From the NCBI GenBank assembly GCA_027487055.1, contig JAIYEJ010000205.1, positions 1 to 7,297 of the forward strand: a DNA stretch of 7,297 nucleotides, written 5' to 3'. Shown piece after piece: positions 1 to 6,808 of this stretch (the stretch's first letter is position 1; each line of letters starts with the position of its first letter). The notes under the pieces are model-generated. The model did not search any database, had not been told where the DNA came from, and worked only from the letters and a program-made list of their open reading frames with translations. The position numbers were made by a program, and so were the translations under genes. The stretch comes from Methylotenera sp. (GTDB taxonomy: Bacteria > Pseudomonadota > Gammaproteobacteria > Burkholderiales > Methylophilaceae).

Positions 1-981
1 ATTTACACCCCGCAATGAAATCTCACCTGCTGAAAAACGTTGTTGCCCTAGCGCAGTTTCTACCATCAAAATGCCATCATCCGCAACGCCTGTTACTGTG
101 CCGATGGATTCAGTACCATTTGGCAATAACATGCGCACTTGTTTGTTTTTGTAGGCGTGGTAGCGCAGCCATTCATCACGCACTGCCACAAAACCTTGCA
201 CCTCAAAAACGCTGAGTACATCAGCCAAGTGTTTTAAAATGCGGCCCAGCAAATCACTTTGGTTAATGGGGTTTGTGGCTACATGCGCTAAATCTATCGC
301 AGGCTGGTCTATGCTCTGAAGTATATTTTTGGGCAAGTTTAAGTTAATTCCAACGCCTATCACCGCCGTGCTTGGTCCTTCTAGATCACCTTGCAGTTCA
401 ATTAAAATACCTGCTAATTTTTTTGGCAATTCATTTTCAAACACCAACACGTCATTTGGCCATTTGAGTTCTGCCTGATGCACACCCAGTTCGTGCAACG
501 CGCGAATTAACGCGACACCCACCGCCAAACTCAAGCCAGATAACCCTGCCGCACCGCCAGCAAAGCGCCACAATAACGAGAAGGTTAAACTCGCCCCCAA
601 ATGTGAAACCCACGTGCGCCCGCGCCTGCCCTTGCCTTGCGTTTGCATATGCGCCGCAACGCATGTCGCATGTGCAGCCTGCTTGTTTTGCATCAGATAC
701 GTGTTGGTCGATGCCACTTCGTCTAGCAATTCAAGCTTAAACCAAGCACGTTGTTCGCCAATGGCTTGCCGTATGTGATTTGCATCTAACAGATTGATTG
801 CATGTGGTAATTTATAACCACGCCCGCGCACAGAAAAGATTTCAACACCCAAACTTTCTGCATGTTGCAGCGCGTTCCAAATGGTGGCGCGCGTCACATT
901 AAAGCGTTGCGCCAATGCCTCACCAGAATGAAACTGGCCATCGGCAAGTAGATGTAAAATGGGGAAAGTAAGCGTGCTCAT
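1..981 (-). CDS. birA: Bifunctional biotin--[acetyl-CoA-carboxylase] ligase / biotin operon repressor, 3' end cut by window edge
   Basis: BirA makes biotinyl-5'-AMP from biotin and ATP and attaches biotin to a lysine of the acetyl-CoA carboxylase carrier protein; bifunctional members also repress biotin genes. The frame is open from the ATG at 981 to base 1 (327 codons, no stop in the window). E. coli BirA has about 321 residues, and the last visible residues (SAGEISLRGVN) match the family's end, so only a few codons are missing. Seen in order: an N-terminal winged helix-turn-helix (about 5-60), the STNT stretch (91-94), the biotin/AMP loop GKGRRGRTW (116-124), KWPNDV (173-178), KLAGILIE (188-195), GVGINLN (209-215), and a C-terminal SH3-like domain (about 278-327). 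The DNA-binding domain is present, so a regulatory role is likely. No clear Shine-Dalgarno precedes the ATG. It is divergent from glnS. Confidence 0.95.
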   Translation of the reverse strand, partial: MSTLTFPILHLLADGQFHSGEALAQRFNVTRATIWNALQHAESLGVEIFSVRGRGYKLPHAINLLDANHIRQAIGEQRAWFKLELLDEVASTNTYLMQNKQAAHATCVAAHMQTQGKGRRGRTWVSHLGASLTFSLLWRFAGGAAGLSGLSLAVGVALIRALHELGVHQAELKWPNDVLVFENELPKKLAGILIELQGDLEGPSTAVIGVGINLNLPKNILQSIDQPAIDLAHVATNPINQSDLLGRILKHLADVLSVFEVQGFVAVRDEWLRYHAYKNKQVRMLLPNGTESIGTVTGVADDGILMVETALGQQRFSAGEISLRGVN

Positions 982-985
982 CAAG

Positions 986-999
986 TGTTAAGTTTAACA
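986..999. repeat. Perfect inverted repeat TGTTAA-GT-TTAACA just upstream of birA
   Basis: Two 6-bp arms (986-991 and 994-999) are perfect reverse complements around a 2-bp centre. The element lies 5-18 bp upstream of the birA start, where a ribosome would bind, so a bound protein could block expression. It does not have the spacing of the known BirA box (9-bp half sites about 14-15 bp apart), so I do not call it a BirA operator. It could be chance in AT-rich spacer DNA. Confidence 0.4.
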
Positions 1000-1023
1000 T
1001 AGCACCGCTTTATGAACTATGTT
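996..1023. repeat. Inverted repeat AACATAG-N14-CTATGTT in birA/glnS spacer
   Basis: Seven-base arms at 996-1002 and 1017-1023 are perfect reverse complements with a 14-bp spacer, and overlap the neighbouring TGTTAA/TTAACA repeat by four bases. The spacer length resembles that of BirA operators in Gram-negative bacteria, but the arm sequence does not match the published TTGTAAACC-type consensus. A regulator site upstream of birA is possible but unproven. Confidence 0.35.
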
Positions 1024-1047
1024 GCCATTTAGCGCGAACTCATAACC

Positions 1048-1080
1048 TAAATAGGTAAACTAAATAGGCACATAAATAGG
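1048..1080. repeat. Three direct copies of TAAATAGG (iteron-like) between birA and glnS
   Basis: The octamer TAAATAGG occurs at 1048-1055, 1061-1068 and 1073-1080, start-to-start spacing 13 and 12 bp. The last copy runs into a short palindrome, AATAG-G-CTATT (1075-1085). The block is roughly equidistant from the birA start (67 bp) and the glnS ATG (69 bp). It could be a cluster of binding sites for one regulator, or a small tandem duplication. No known regulator is recognised. Confidence 0.6.
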
Positions 1081-1094
1081 CTATTCTTCACTGC

Positions 1095-1122
1095 GTTCAA
1101 TACGGCAACAAAGGTGTAAAAT
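1095..1122 (+). promoter_or_regulatory. Weak candidate sigma-70 promoter for glnS
   Basis: TAAAAT at 1117-1122 matches five of six positions of the -10 consensus. The best upstream hexamer at an allowed spacing is GTTCAA (1095-1100, 16-bp spacer), a poor -35. Transcription would start near 1129, about 20 bases before the glnS ATG. The TAAATAGG repeats lie directly upstream, where an activator could compensate for the weak -35. This is a low-confidence prediction. Confidence 0.22.
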
Positions 1123-1148
1123 AGCAGTAATTATTTTGAGTGACTGCC

Positions 1149-2912
1149 ATGACAGAAAAAGAACCAATACCACAAGCCTCTAATTTTATCCGCGCGATTG
1201 TCGAAAAAGATTTAGAAAACGGCGTTTATAAAACCCGCAAATGGGCAGGCACACCGGGCGATGCCGCGCACCATGCGGTGGGCAAGCCAGACCATGAAAA
1301 AATCCGCACACGCTTTCCGCCCGAGCCAAATGGCTATTTGCATATTGGTCACGCCAAAAGCATCTTTTTAAACTTTGGTTTAGCGCGAGATTACAACGGC
1401 GTATGCCATATGCGCTTTGACGACACCAACCCAGAAAAAGAAAGCCAAGAATATGTTGATAGCATTACCGAAATGGTGCAATGGCTAGGCTTTGGCTGGA
1501 ACAAGGGTGGCGAAAATAGTTTGTATTATGCCTCTGACTATTTTGACTTTATGTACCACGCGGCAGAAAGCTTGATTGAACATGGCAATTCATATGTAGA
1601 TAGCCAAACCGCAGACGAAATGCGCATTAACCGCGGCACACTAACCGAGGCAGGTAAAGATTCGCCCTATCGCAACCGCACAATTGCAGAAAATTTAACG
1701 CTATTCCGCGAAATGCGCGATGGCAAACATGCCGATGGCAGCATGGTATTACGCGCCAAAATCGACATGAAATCACCCAACATCAACATGCGCGACCCAG
1801 CGATTTACCGCATTAAACGCGCGCATCACCACAACACTGGCGATAAATGGTGCATTTACCCCATGTACACGTTTGCGCACCCTGTTGAAGACGCGCTTGA
1901 GCAAATTACACACTCCATTTGCACGCTGGAGTTTGAAGACCAACGCCCATTTTACGATTGGTTGCTAGAGCGCTTGGCCGAAGCGGGTTTGCTCGCGCAT
2001 CCCCTGCCAAAACAATATGAATTTGCGCGGCTTAACTTGACTTATGTGGTGCTTTCTAAACGTAAGCTGATTCAATTGGTGGAAGATAAACACGTTTCGG
2101 GTTGGGATGACCCACGTTTGCCAACGCTTGCAGGTGCGCGCCGACGTGGTTACGTTGCAGAAGGTTTTAAATTATTTACCGATCGCATTGGTGTAAGCAA
2201 AGCCGATAGTTGGATTGAATACACCATTTTAGAAGACTGCATGCGCGAGATACTTAACGACACCGCAAGCCGGAAAATTGCCGTGCTAGACCCAATTAAA
2301 CTGATTATTGATAACTACCCTGCAAATCAAGTGGAAGATTGCTTTGCTCCCAACCATCCGCAAAAGCCAGAACTTGGCAAGCGCGTGGTGCCCTTAAGTC
2401 GCGAGCTTTGGATAGAGCGAGAAGACTTTGAAGAAAATCCCCCCAAAGGCTTTTTTAGACTAATGCCCGATGGCATGGTGCGCCTGCGTTATGGCTACGT
2501 GGTGAAATGCATTGGCTTTGAAAAAGACACCAATGGCAAAGTCACCACTGTGCATTGCGAATATTTGCCAGATACCAAATCTGGCACGCCTGGTTCAGAT
2601 GCGATAAAAGTAAAAGGTAATATCCATTGGGTTTCTGCAATGCATGCTTACGAGTGTGAAGTGCGCTTATATGATAGATTGTTTAAAGACCCACACCCAG
2701 GCAGCGGCGATAAAGACTTTTTAGATGACATTAACCCCAACTCAGTCACCACTATTACCGCACAATTAGAGCCCAGCTTAAAAGATGCCAAACCAGAAGA
2801 CCACTTCCAGTTTGAGCGCCACGGATACTTTGTGGCGGATAGAAAAGACTGTGTAGCAGGTAAGCCTGTATTCAATAGAACAGTGACATTACGGGATGCT
2901 TGGCAAAAATAG
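1149..2912 (+). CDS. glnS: Glutamine--tRNA ligase (GlnRS), class I
   Basis: GlnRS charges tRNA-Gln with glutamine using ATP in the cytoplasm. I start it at the ATG at 1149 (587 residues); an in-frame GTG at 1140 would add three residues. Neither has a clear ribosome site; only GAG at 1138-1140 precedes the ATG. Numbering from the ATG: PPEPNGYLHIGHAKS contains the HIGH signature (65-68), the RFDDTNPEKE stretch follows (about 89-98), and the KMSKS-equivalent loop reads LSKRKL (302-307). GWDDPRLPT and RRRGY follow as in E. coli, then the beta-barrel tRNA-binding domains, ending with KPVFNRTVTLRDAWQK. E. coli GlnRS has 554 residues. Most of the extra length is about 22 residues between the N-terminal helix and the Rossmann fold (about 26-52). 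No GatCAB genes are seen here, and GlnRS makes direct charging likely. The flavin reductase gene follows after 12 bp. Confidence 0.98.
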   Translation: MTEKEPIPQASNFIRAIVEKDLENGVYKTRKWAGTPGDAAHHAVGKPDHEKIRTRFPPEPNGYLHIGHAKSIFLNFGLARDYNGVCHMRFDDTNPEKESQEYVDSITEMVQWLGFGWNKGGENSLYYASDYFDFMYHAAESLIEHGNSYVDSQTADEMRINRGTLTEAGKDSPYRNRTIAENLTLFREMRDGKHADGSMVLRAKIDMKSPNINMRDPAIYRIKRAHHHNTGDKWCIYPMYTFAHPVEDALEQITHSICTLEFEDQRPFYDWLLERLAEAGLLAHPLPKQYEFARLNLTYVVLSKRKLIQLVEDKHVSGWDDPRLPTLAGARRRGYVAEGFKLFTDRIGVSKADSWIEYTILEDCMREILNDTASRKIAVLDPIKLIIDNYPANQVEDCFAPNHPQKPELGKRVVPLSRELWIEREDFEENPPKGFFRLMPDGMVRLRYGYVVKCIGFEKDTNGKVTTVHCEYLPDTKSGTPGSDAIKVKGNIHWVSAMHAYECEVRLYDRLFKDPHPGSGDKDFLDDINPNSVTTITAQLEPSLKDAKPEDHFQFERHGYFVADRKDCVAGKPVFNRTVTLRDAWQK

Positions 2913-2924
2913 AATCTCATTATT

Positions 2925-3503
2925 ATGTATAGTAGACCAGTACAAGTTGTATTATCTAAAGCATTTCGTCTTATCAATCACGGCCCTACTGTTTTAATTT
3001 CATCTGCGCATAACAGCAAGCGAAATATTATGGCGGCAGCTTGGGTGTGTGCTTTAGACTTTGACCCCCCTAAAATCACGGCAGTGATTGATAACAACAC
3101 TTATACGCGCGAGTTGATTGAGGCCTCTGGCACGTTTGCTATTAACGTGCCATGCGTGGCGCAGATTGATTTAGTCACCAAGCTGGGCGCAAGCTCTGGG
3201 CGCGAGTTAGATGGCACCGATAAATTTGCAGAAAATAAACTTGAAACCTTTGCCTCCAAGCATATTTCCGTACCTTTGCTAGCGGGTTGCGTAGCGTGGC
3301 TGGAATGCAAAGTCATCCCCGAACCGCACAACCAAAACACTTACGATTTATTTATTGCCGAAGTTGTCGCGGCTTATGCCGATGAACGCGTATTCTCAGA
3401 TGGGCGTTGGCATTTTGATGGGCAAGATGACTTGCACACAATTCACCATGTAGCAGGCGGTACCTATTTTGCCGCGGGTACACTTTTGCAAGCCAAAACC
3501 TAG
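2925..3503 (+). CDS. Flavin reductase-like domain protein (FMN-binding split barrel)
   Basis: This 192-residue protein belongs to the flavin reductase-like/flavoredoxin group (split-barrel FMN-binding fold). Members bind FMN and reduce flavin with NAD(P)H, or act as small flavin electron carriers. Family-like segments are TVLISSAHNSKRNIMAAAW (22-40), the DPPKITAVIDNNTYT strand region (47-61), GTFAINVP (69-76), and the C-terminal HHVAGGTYFAAG (174-185). There is no signal peptide or membrane segment, so it should be cytoplasmic. The length is typical for a single-domain member. Which nucleotide or partner it uses cannot be told from sequence. It starts 12 bp after the glnS stop with no separate promoter evident, so it is probably read with glnS; no clear Shine-Dalgarno precedes the ATG. 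Confidence 0.88.
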   Translation: MYSRPVQVVLSKAFRLINHGPTVLISSAHNSKRNIMAAAWVCALDFDPPKITAVIDNNTYTRELIEASGTFAINVPCVAQIDLVTKLGASSGRELDGTDKFAENKLETFASKHISVPLLAGCVAWLECKVIPEPHNQNTYDLFIAEVVAAYADERVFSDGRWHFDGQDDLHTIHHVAGGTYFAAGTLLQAKT

Positions 3504-3516
3504 GCTAGCATATAAA
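3486..3516 (+). promoter_or_regulatory. Candidate sigma-70 promoter for corA
   Basis: TTGCAA (3486-3491, four of six to the -35 consensus) and TATAAA (3511-3516, five of six to the -10 consensus) are separated by 19 bp, slightly long. The -35 lies inside the end of the flavin reductase gene. Transcription would begin near 3523, giving a leader of about 40 bases. It could let corA be expressed independently of glnS. Confidence 0.33.
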
Positions 3517-3561
3517 GCAGAGTGTCATTACAATGTCTTTAATTAGACTTCAATATTGCTC

Positions 3562-4656
3562 ATGAAAAAACGCCTCCACAAGCTTAAAAAGCATCTGCCT
3601 AAAAAATCAACCACTTCAGTGGAATCGCCCACTTATGTGGGTGATATGGATGAAGCTAAGCTAAAAAAACCCGTCATTAGCAAAATGGTGTATGACGCAG
3701 AAAACTTGGTGGAATGCTTACTTACGGTTGATGAACTCGCTAAGTTTAAACCCGATGCAACAAAGCGCACCTGGCTAAATGTGCATGGCGTGCATGATGT
3801 GGAGTTAACTAAACAAATTGGTGAAATTTTTAAACTACACCCTTTGGTGATTGAAGACATTTTAAACACCGAGCAGCGCCCAAAAGTGGATGAGTTTGAG
3901 GATTATTTGTTTTTAGAAACGCGTAATTTTTATTACGACAAAACCGATGTAGAGGCCAGTAGCGAGCAAATAAGTATTGTGTTGGGGCGCAATTTTTTAA
4001 TCACGTTTCAAGAGCGAGCAACAGGTGCTTTTGAACCCATACGTGAGCGCCTGCGTGCAAAAGTATCGCATATGCGCCACTTGGGTATAGATTACTTATG
4101 CTACGCAGTTCTAGATAGCGTGGTTGGCCGCTATTTTAACGTACTAGAAGACGTAAATGACGCAAGCGAAGAACTAGAAGACCGCTTGCTCAACAAGCCC
4201 AGTCATAGTGAGCTACACACAATACACCAACTTAAACATGTGAGTATTGAGCTACGCCGCGCTGTGTGGCCATTGCGCGAGGTGATTAATAGCCTCGCGC
4301 GTAACGAAAAAGGCTTTTTTCAGCCTGCCACGATTCCATACCTGCGCGATGTGTACGACCACACCGTGAGTTTTATCGAATCGCTCGAATCTATCCGCGA
4401 CACTTTAAGTGGCATGATGGATATTTATATGGCTTCGGTGAGCCAACGCGTAAACCTAGAGCTACGCGCCCTCACAGTCGTCGCCATGTTGTTTATGCCT
4501 GCCACCTTAATTGCAGGTATTTTTGGTATGAACTTTAACTATATGCCTTGGCTGAAAGAGCATAACGGTTTTTGGTGGGCGCTTTCAATTATGGCGGCCA
4601 TTGCGTTTATCATGATTCTAATTTTTTGGCGCAGGCAGTGGTTAAGTAGTAAGTAA
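3562..4656 (+). CDS. corA: CorA-family magnesium/divalent metal channel
   Basis: CorA proteins are homopentameric inner-membrane channels that admit Mg2+ (sometimes Co2+ or Ni2+), gated by Mg2+ bound in the cytoplasmic domain. I choose the ATG at 3562 (364 residues); an in-frame TTG at 3556 adds two residues, and neither has a good ribosome site. The N-terminus is very basic (MKKRLHKLKKHLPKK). A long soluble domain follows, including HPLVIEDILN and QRPKVDEFEDYLFL as in Thermotoga-type CorA, then a helical stalk rich in acidic residues (about 180-300). The C-terminus has membrane helix 1 (about 301-322), the hallmark GMN (322-324), a short loop, and helix 2 (about 337-356) ending in RRQWLSSK. 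The loop after GMN reads FNYMPWL, where many CorA proteins have FEYMPEL, so two acidic residues are absent. The family call is firm; ion preference is not. Confidence 0.95.
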   Translation: MKKRLHKLKKHLPKKSTTSVESPTYVGDMDEAKLKKPVISKMVYDAENLVECLLTVDELAKFKPDATKRTWLNVHGVHDVELTKQIGEIFKLHPLVIEDILNTEQRPKVDEFEDYLFLETRNFYYDKTDVEASSEQISIVLGRNFLITFQERATGAFEPIRERLRAKVSHMRHLGIDYLCYAVLDSVVGRYFNVLEDVNDASEELEDRLLNKPSHSELHTIHQLKHVSIELRRAVWPLREVINSLARNEKGFFQPATIPYLRDVYDHTVSFIESLESIRDTLSGMMDIYMASVSQRVNLELRALTVVAMLFMPATLIAGIFGMNFNYMPWLKEHNGFWWALSIMAAIAFIMILIFWRRQWLSSK

Positions 4657-4846
4657 AGTTTAAGCATTAAAAAATTACAAAATTTACTCGATTAAAACTA
4701 CATATCAGTATTCCAGTGAAAGAGTCCGCATAAAATATATCAAAAAGACAGTTGATCGTTTCATCGAAAATGACATTAAGCTAACGCGTACTATGGGGGA
4801 CAAAGTGGTCATTAAAGTTTTAATATTTCTTGCAGAATTCACGATA
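4657..4846. other. Convergent AT-rich spacer between corA and the diguanylate cyclase
   Basis: The stop codons of corA (+) and the cyclase (-) face each other across these 190 bp. I found no GC-rich hairpin followed by a T-run on either strand, so no intrinsic terminator can be called. One plus-strand frame stays open through most of the spacer and into the end of the cyclase gene, but has no ATG near its beginning and resembles nothing I recognise. Confidence 0.5.
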
Positions 4847-6595
4847 TCAATCAGCACCCACTACTCTATTCCTACCTGTGTTTTTTGCACTATATAACGC
4901 AACGTCCGCCCTTGATATAAGTTCTTCTACAGATTCTCCCCATTTTTTTTCCGCAACTCCAGCACTGAATGTTATCAAAACTTTCTCGGAGTTGTGCAAA
5001 AAGAAATTTTTTGTCAAAGCCCTTTGAACACCGTTTATCACTCTGATTGCATCCTCTTGATTTGAACCAGGCAAGAGTATCAAAAACTCTTCACCTCCGT
5101 ATCTTGCGAGAACGTCAGTTTTACGCAAGACATTTCTTACAACTGTAGCCAAATGGGCAATCGCAGAATCACCTACAACATGACCTAATTTATCATTAAT
5201 TTTTTTAAAATGATCTACATCAATCATAGCTAAAGACAAGTTAGTATTATGTTTTTCTGATCTTCTAAATTCTAGCTTTATTACCTCATCCATTCCACGT
5301 CGGTTTAGGGCACCGGTTAGGAAGTCTTGGTGTGCTTCTTTATTAATAGCTTCAAGTTTGGTGGTAAGCTCATTTATCTTATTTTCAGCATCTCTAACTT
5401 TTATTTGTGATTCAGAAAATGCCTCAAAAGACGATTTAGCAGTTACGCCCATAATATTTATATCCAACGATAATGAGGTTAAAATCTCACTAAGTTGATT
5501 AATATCATCTGAGATGGCTATTTTCTCTTTATGTTTTGAGATTTTATTATTGTAATTTTCAGTGTTTTGTGTAACGTCATCCAGCTCTTTTACAAACGTG
5601 CTCATCATGTCGTTTAGCGCCGACTTTGCCTCTAAAAGAACAGGTGTGATTTTTGATTGTTTTGTCAGAATATCATTTAATACAAATTCTGCAGTTAGTA
5701 TATTTTCTAAGCACAAAGGCTTTGAAATAACATCATCAACAATATCAATTTGGCTCTGCAACCACGTGTCTTTTGATGGTATGTCTCTTAAATTTAATAA
5801 CAACAATTTAATAACTTTGATTAAAGCTTCATAGATATGGTTTTGTTTATCGGCATACATTTCAGAGCGAATCAAAGCTTTGCTTAAGGCGATTTTTAAA
5901 TCAAATATGTCTTCTAGGGTTTTAGCCCCGTAAGTTTTTTCAACAATAGAATTTAGTCTATTTGAAGCATCTTGGTTATCAACAATTTGAGGTGAAACTG
6001 AGAATTTAAGAGCTTGAATTAACATCTCTCTCCATATTTCTATTTCCAAGAGTTTGTTTTTTCTATCTGCGGGAATTTCTGGATGAAAATTATCGAAAAT
6101 GATCCCATTCTTGATTTGACCAATATCGTCCCATGAGGTGATAAAATTAATTAGTCTTTTTTGAAAAACTGAATTATTTTCTATTTGTATGCTGCACAAA
6201 CGATCTATCTGACTTATTTTTTCATCAAGAGTAATATCAACGTGTGTTTTTTCGATTTGTTTTACTAATTTTTTTATGAATTTTTGCAACCAAAATTCTT
6301 GTGTTTCATCAGTTTTAGTTGTTATTAGTTTTTCGATATGAGTTTCTAACGTTTTTGTTTCTTTATTTTTCAGGCTATTTAAAACCAAGTCATTAAAAGA
6401 ACTGTAATAGGTGCTATCTTTACTGAGATTTGACAAGACTTTTGTAAAGGCATTGTTTAGAATTTCGGGTCGTGAACTGTTATCCTCACCGGAAATCTCA
6501 TAATAAACTTGCTGATAATTTTCTGGTGTTGGTGCAAGTTTGAGTTTTGATAATTGTATTAATGTCTGCCTTGCATACTCTTTAGATTTTATCAC
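4847..6595 (-). CDS. Diguanylate cyclase, soluble, GGDEF domain with GGEEF active site and I-site
   Basis: This enzyme joins two GTP into the second messenger c-di-GMP, which usually favours attachment over motility. It has 582 residues and starts with GTG at 6595, supported by AAGGA five bases upstream. Residues 1-40 include APTPENYQQVYYEI, an N-terminal pattern I associate with proteobacterial GGDEF proteins. Residues 40-400 are mostly helical with no membrane segment or recognised sensor domain, and about 395-422 look coiled-coil. The GGDEF domain spans about 423-582: DFLTGALNRRG (424-434), metal-binding Asp459 in MIDVDHFKKIND (457-468), Asn467 and Asp476 for guanine contact, the signature GGEEF (500-504), and RKTD (491-494), the RxxD inhibitory site five residues before it. 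All catalytic positions are present, so activity and product inhibition are expected. The gene is clearly more AT-rich than glnS. The input signal is unknown. Confidence 0.95.
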   Translation of the reverse strand: MIKSKEYARQTLIQLSKLKLAPTPENYQQVYYEISGEDNSSRPEILNNAFTKVLSNLSKDSTYYSSFNDLVLNSLKNKETKTLETHIEKLITTKTDETQEFWLQKFIKKLVKQIEKTHVDITLDEKISQIDRLCSIQIENNSVFQKRLINFITSWDDIGQIKNGIIFDNFHPEIPADRKNKLLEIEIWREMLIQALKFSVSPQIVDNQDASNRLNSIVEKTYGAKTLEDIFDLKIALSKALIRSEMYADKQNHIYEALIKVIKLLLLNLRDIPSKDTWLQSQIDIVDDVISKPLCLENILTAEFVLNDILTKQSKITPVLLEAKSALNDMMSTFVKELDDVTQNTENYNNKISKHKEKIAISDDINQLSEILTSLSLDINIMGVTAKSSFEAFSESQIKVRDAENKINELTTKLEAINKEAHQDFLTGALNRRGMDEVIKLEFRRSEKHNTNLSLAMIDVDHFKKINDKLGHVVGDSAIAHLATVVRNVLRKTDVLARYGGEEFLILLPGSNQEDAIRVINGVQRALTKNFFLHNSEKVLITFSAGVAEKKWGESVEELISRADVALYSAKNTGRNRVVGAD

Positions 6596-6600
6596 TTTAA

Positions 6601-6605
6601 TCCTT
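6601..6605 (-). promoter_or_regulatory. Ribosome binding site AAGGA of the diguanylate cyclase gene
   Basis: On the minus strand AAGGA is followed by five bases and then GTG. This is a good Shine-Dalgarno at near-ideal spacing, and it decides the GTG start at 6595 over any downstream ATG. Confidence 0.75.
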
Positions 6606-6659
6606 AAGCCATTGAATTAACATGATTAATTAAATTTTTTAATAAGAGCTGAACACTTC

Positions 6660-6686
6660 TTTAATTGATTTGCAAAATCAATTAAA
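6660..6686. repeat. Perfect 12-bp inverted repeat with 3-bp centre upstream of the diguanylate cyclase
   Basis: Arms 6660-6671 (TTTAATTGATTT) and 6675-6686 are exact reverse complements around GCA. The element lies 65-91 bp upstream of the cyclase start and more than 120 bp past the fasciclin stop. The arms contain only one G:C pair each and no T-run follows on the minus strand, so it does not look like an efficient intrinsic terminator. A dimeric regulator's operator for the cyclase is the more natural reading, but unproven. Confidence 0.6.
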
Positions 6687-6708
6687 CATAACGTGTTTCT
6701 TTATTAAC

Positions 6709-6724
6709 TTGATACATTTATCAA
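6709..6724. repeat. Inverted repeat TTGATA-CATT-TATCAA in fasciclin/cyclase spacer
   Basis: Six-base arms (6709-6714 and 6719-6724) are perfect reverse complements around a 4-bp centre, 23 bp from the larger inverted repeat. It may be a second operator half of the same control region, or simply AT-rich chance symmetry. No T-run follows, so a terminator is unlikely. Confidence 0.35.
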
Positions 6725-6808
6725 TCATAAGCTATTAGTAATTTTGTGTTTGAGCTTAATTTATAGATTGCTGAAACCCTTGGGCTTATGCATTTTACAA
6801 CTTAAAAA

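Noticed and set aside
15..215. Short plus-strand open frame of 66 codons
   Set aside because: It lies entirely opposite the end of birA, whose minus-strand frame is unmistakable; the translation resembles nothing.
452..664. Minus-strand frame of 70 codons inside birA
   Set aside because: It is out of frame with birA, which shows its conserved biotin-binding and KWPNDV motifs over the same bases.
986..999. Canonical BirA operator
   Set aside because: The half sites are only 2 bp apart and do not match the known BirA box spacing or sequence; kept only as an unexplained inverted repeat.
4670..4905. Plus-strand frame open across the corA/cyclase spacer
   Set aside because: No ATG near its beginning, no ribosome site, no recognisable family, and it runs into the 3' end of the cyclase gene.
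4830..5027. Plus-strand open frame of 65 codons opposite the GGDEF domain
   Set aside because: It overlaps the conserved C-terminal catalytic region of the cyclase on the other strand; antisense shadow.
5562..5834. Plus-strand open frame of 90 codons opposite the cyclase
   Set aside because: It is antisense to the helical middle region of an intact cyclase, with no family resemblance.
6776..6785. CCC-TT-GGG symmetry downstream of the FAS1 stop as a terminator
   Set aside because: The two-base loop is too tight, the outer pairs mismatch, and no T-run follows on the minus strand.
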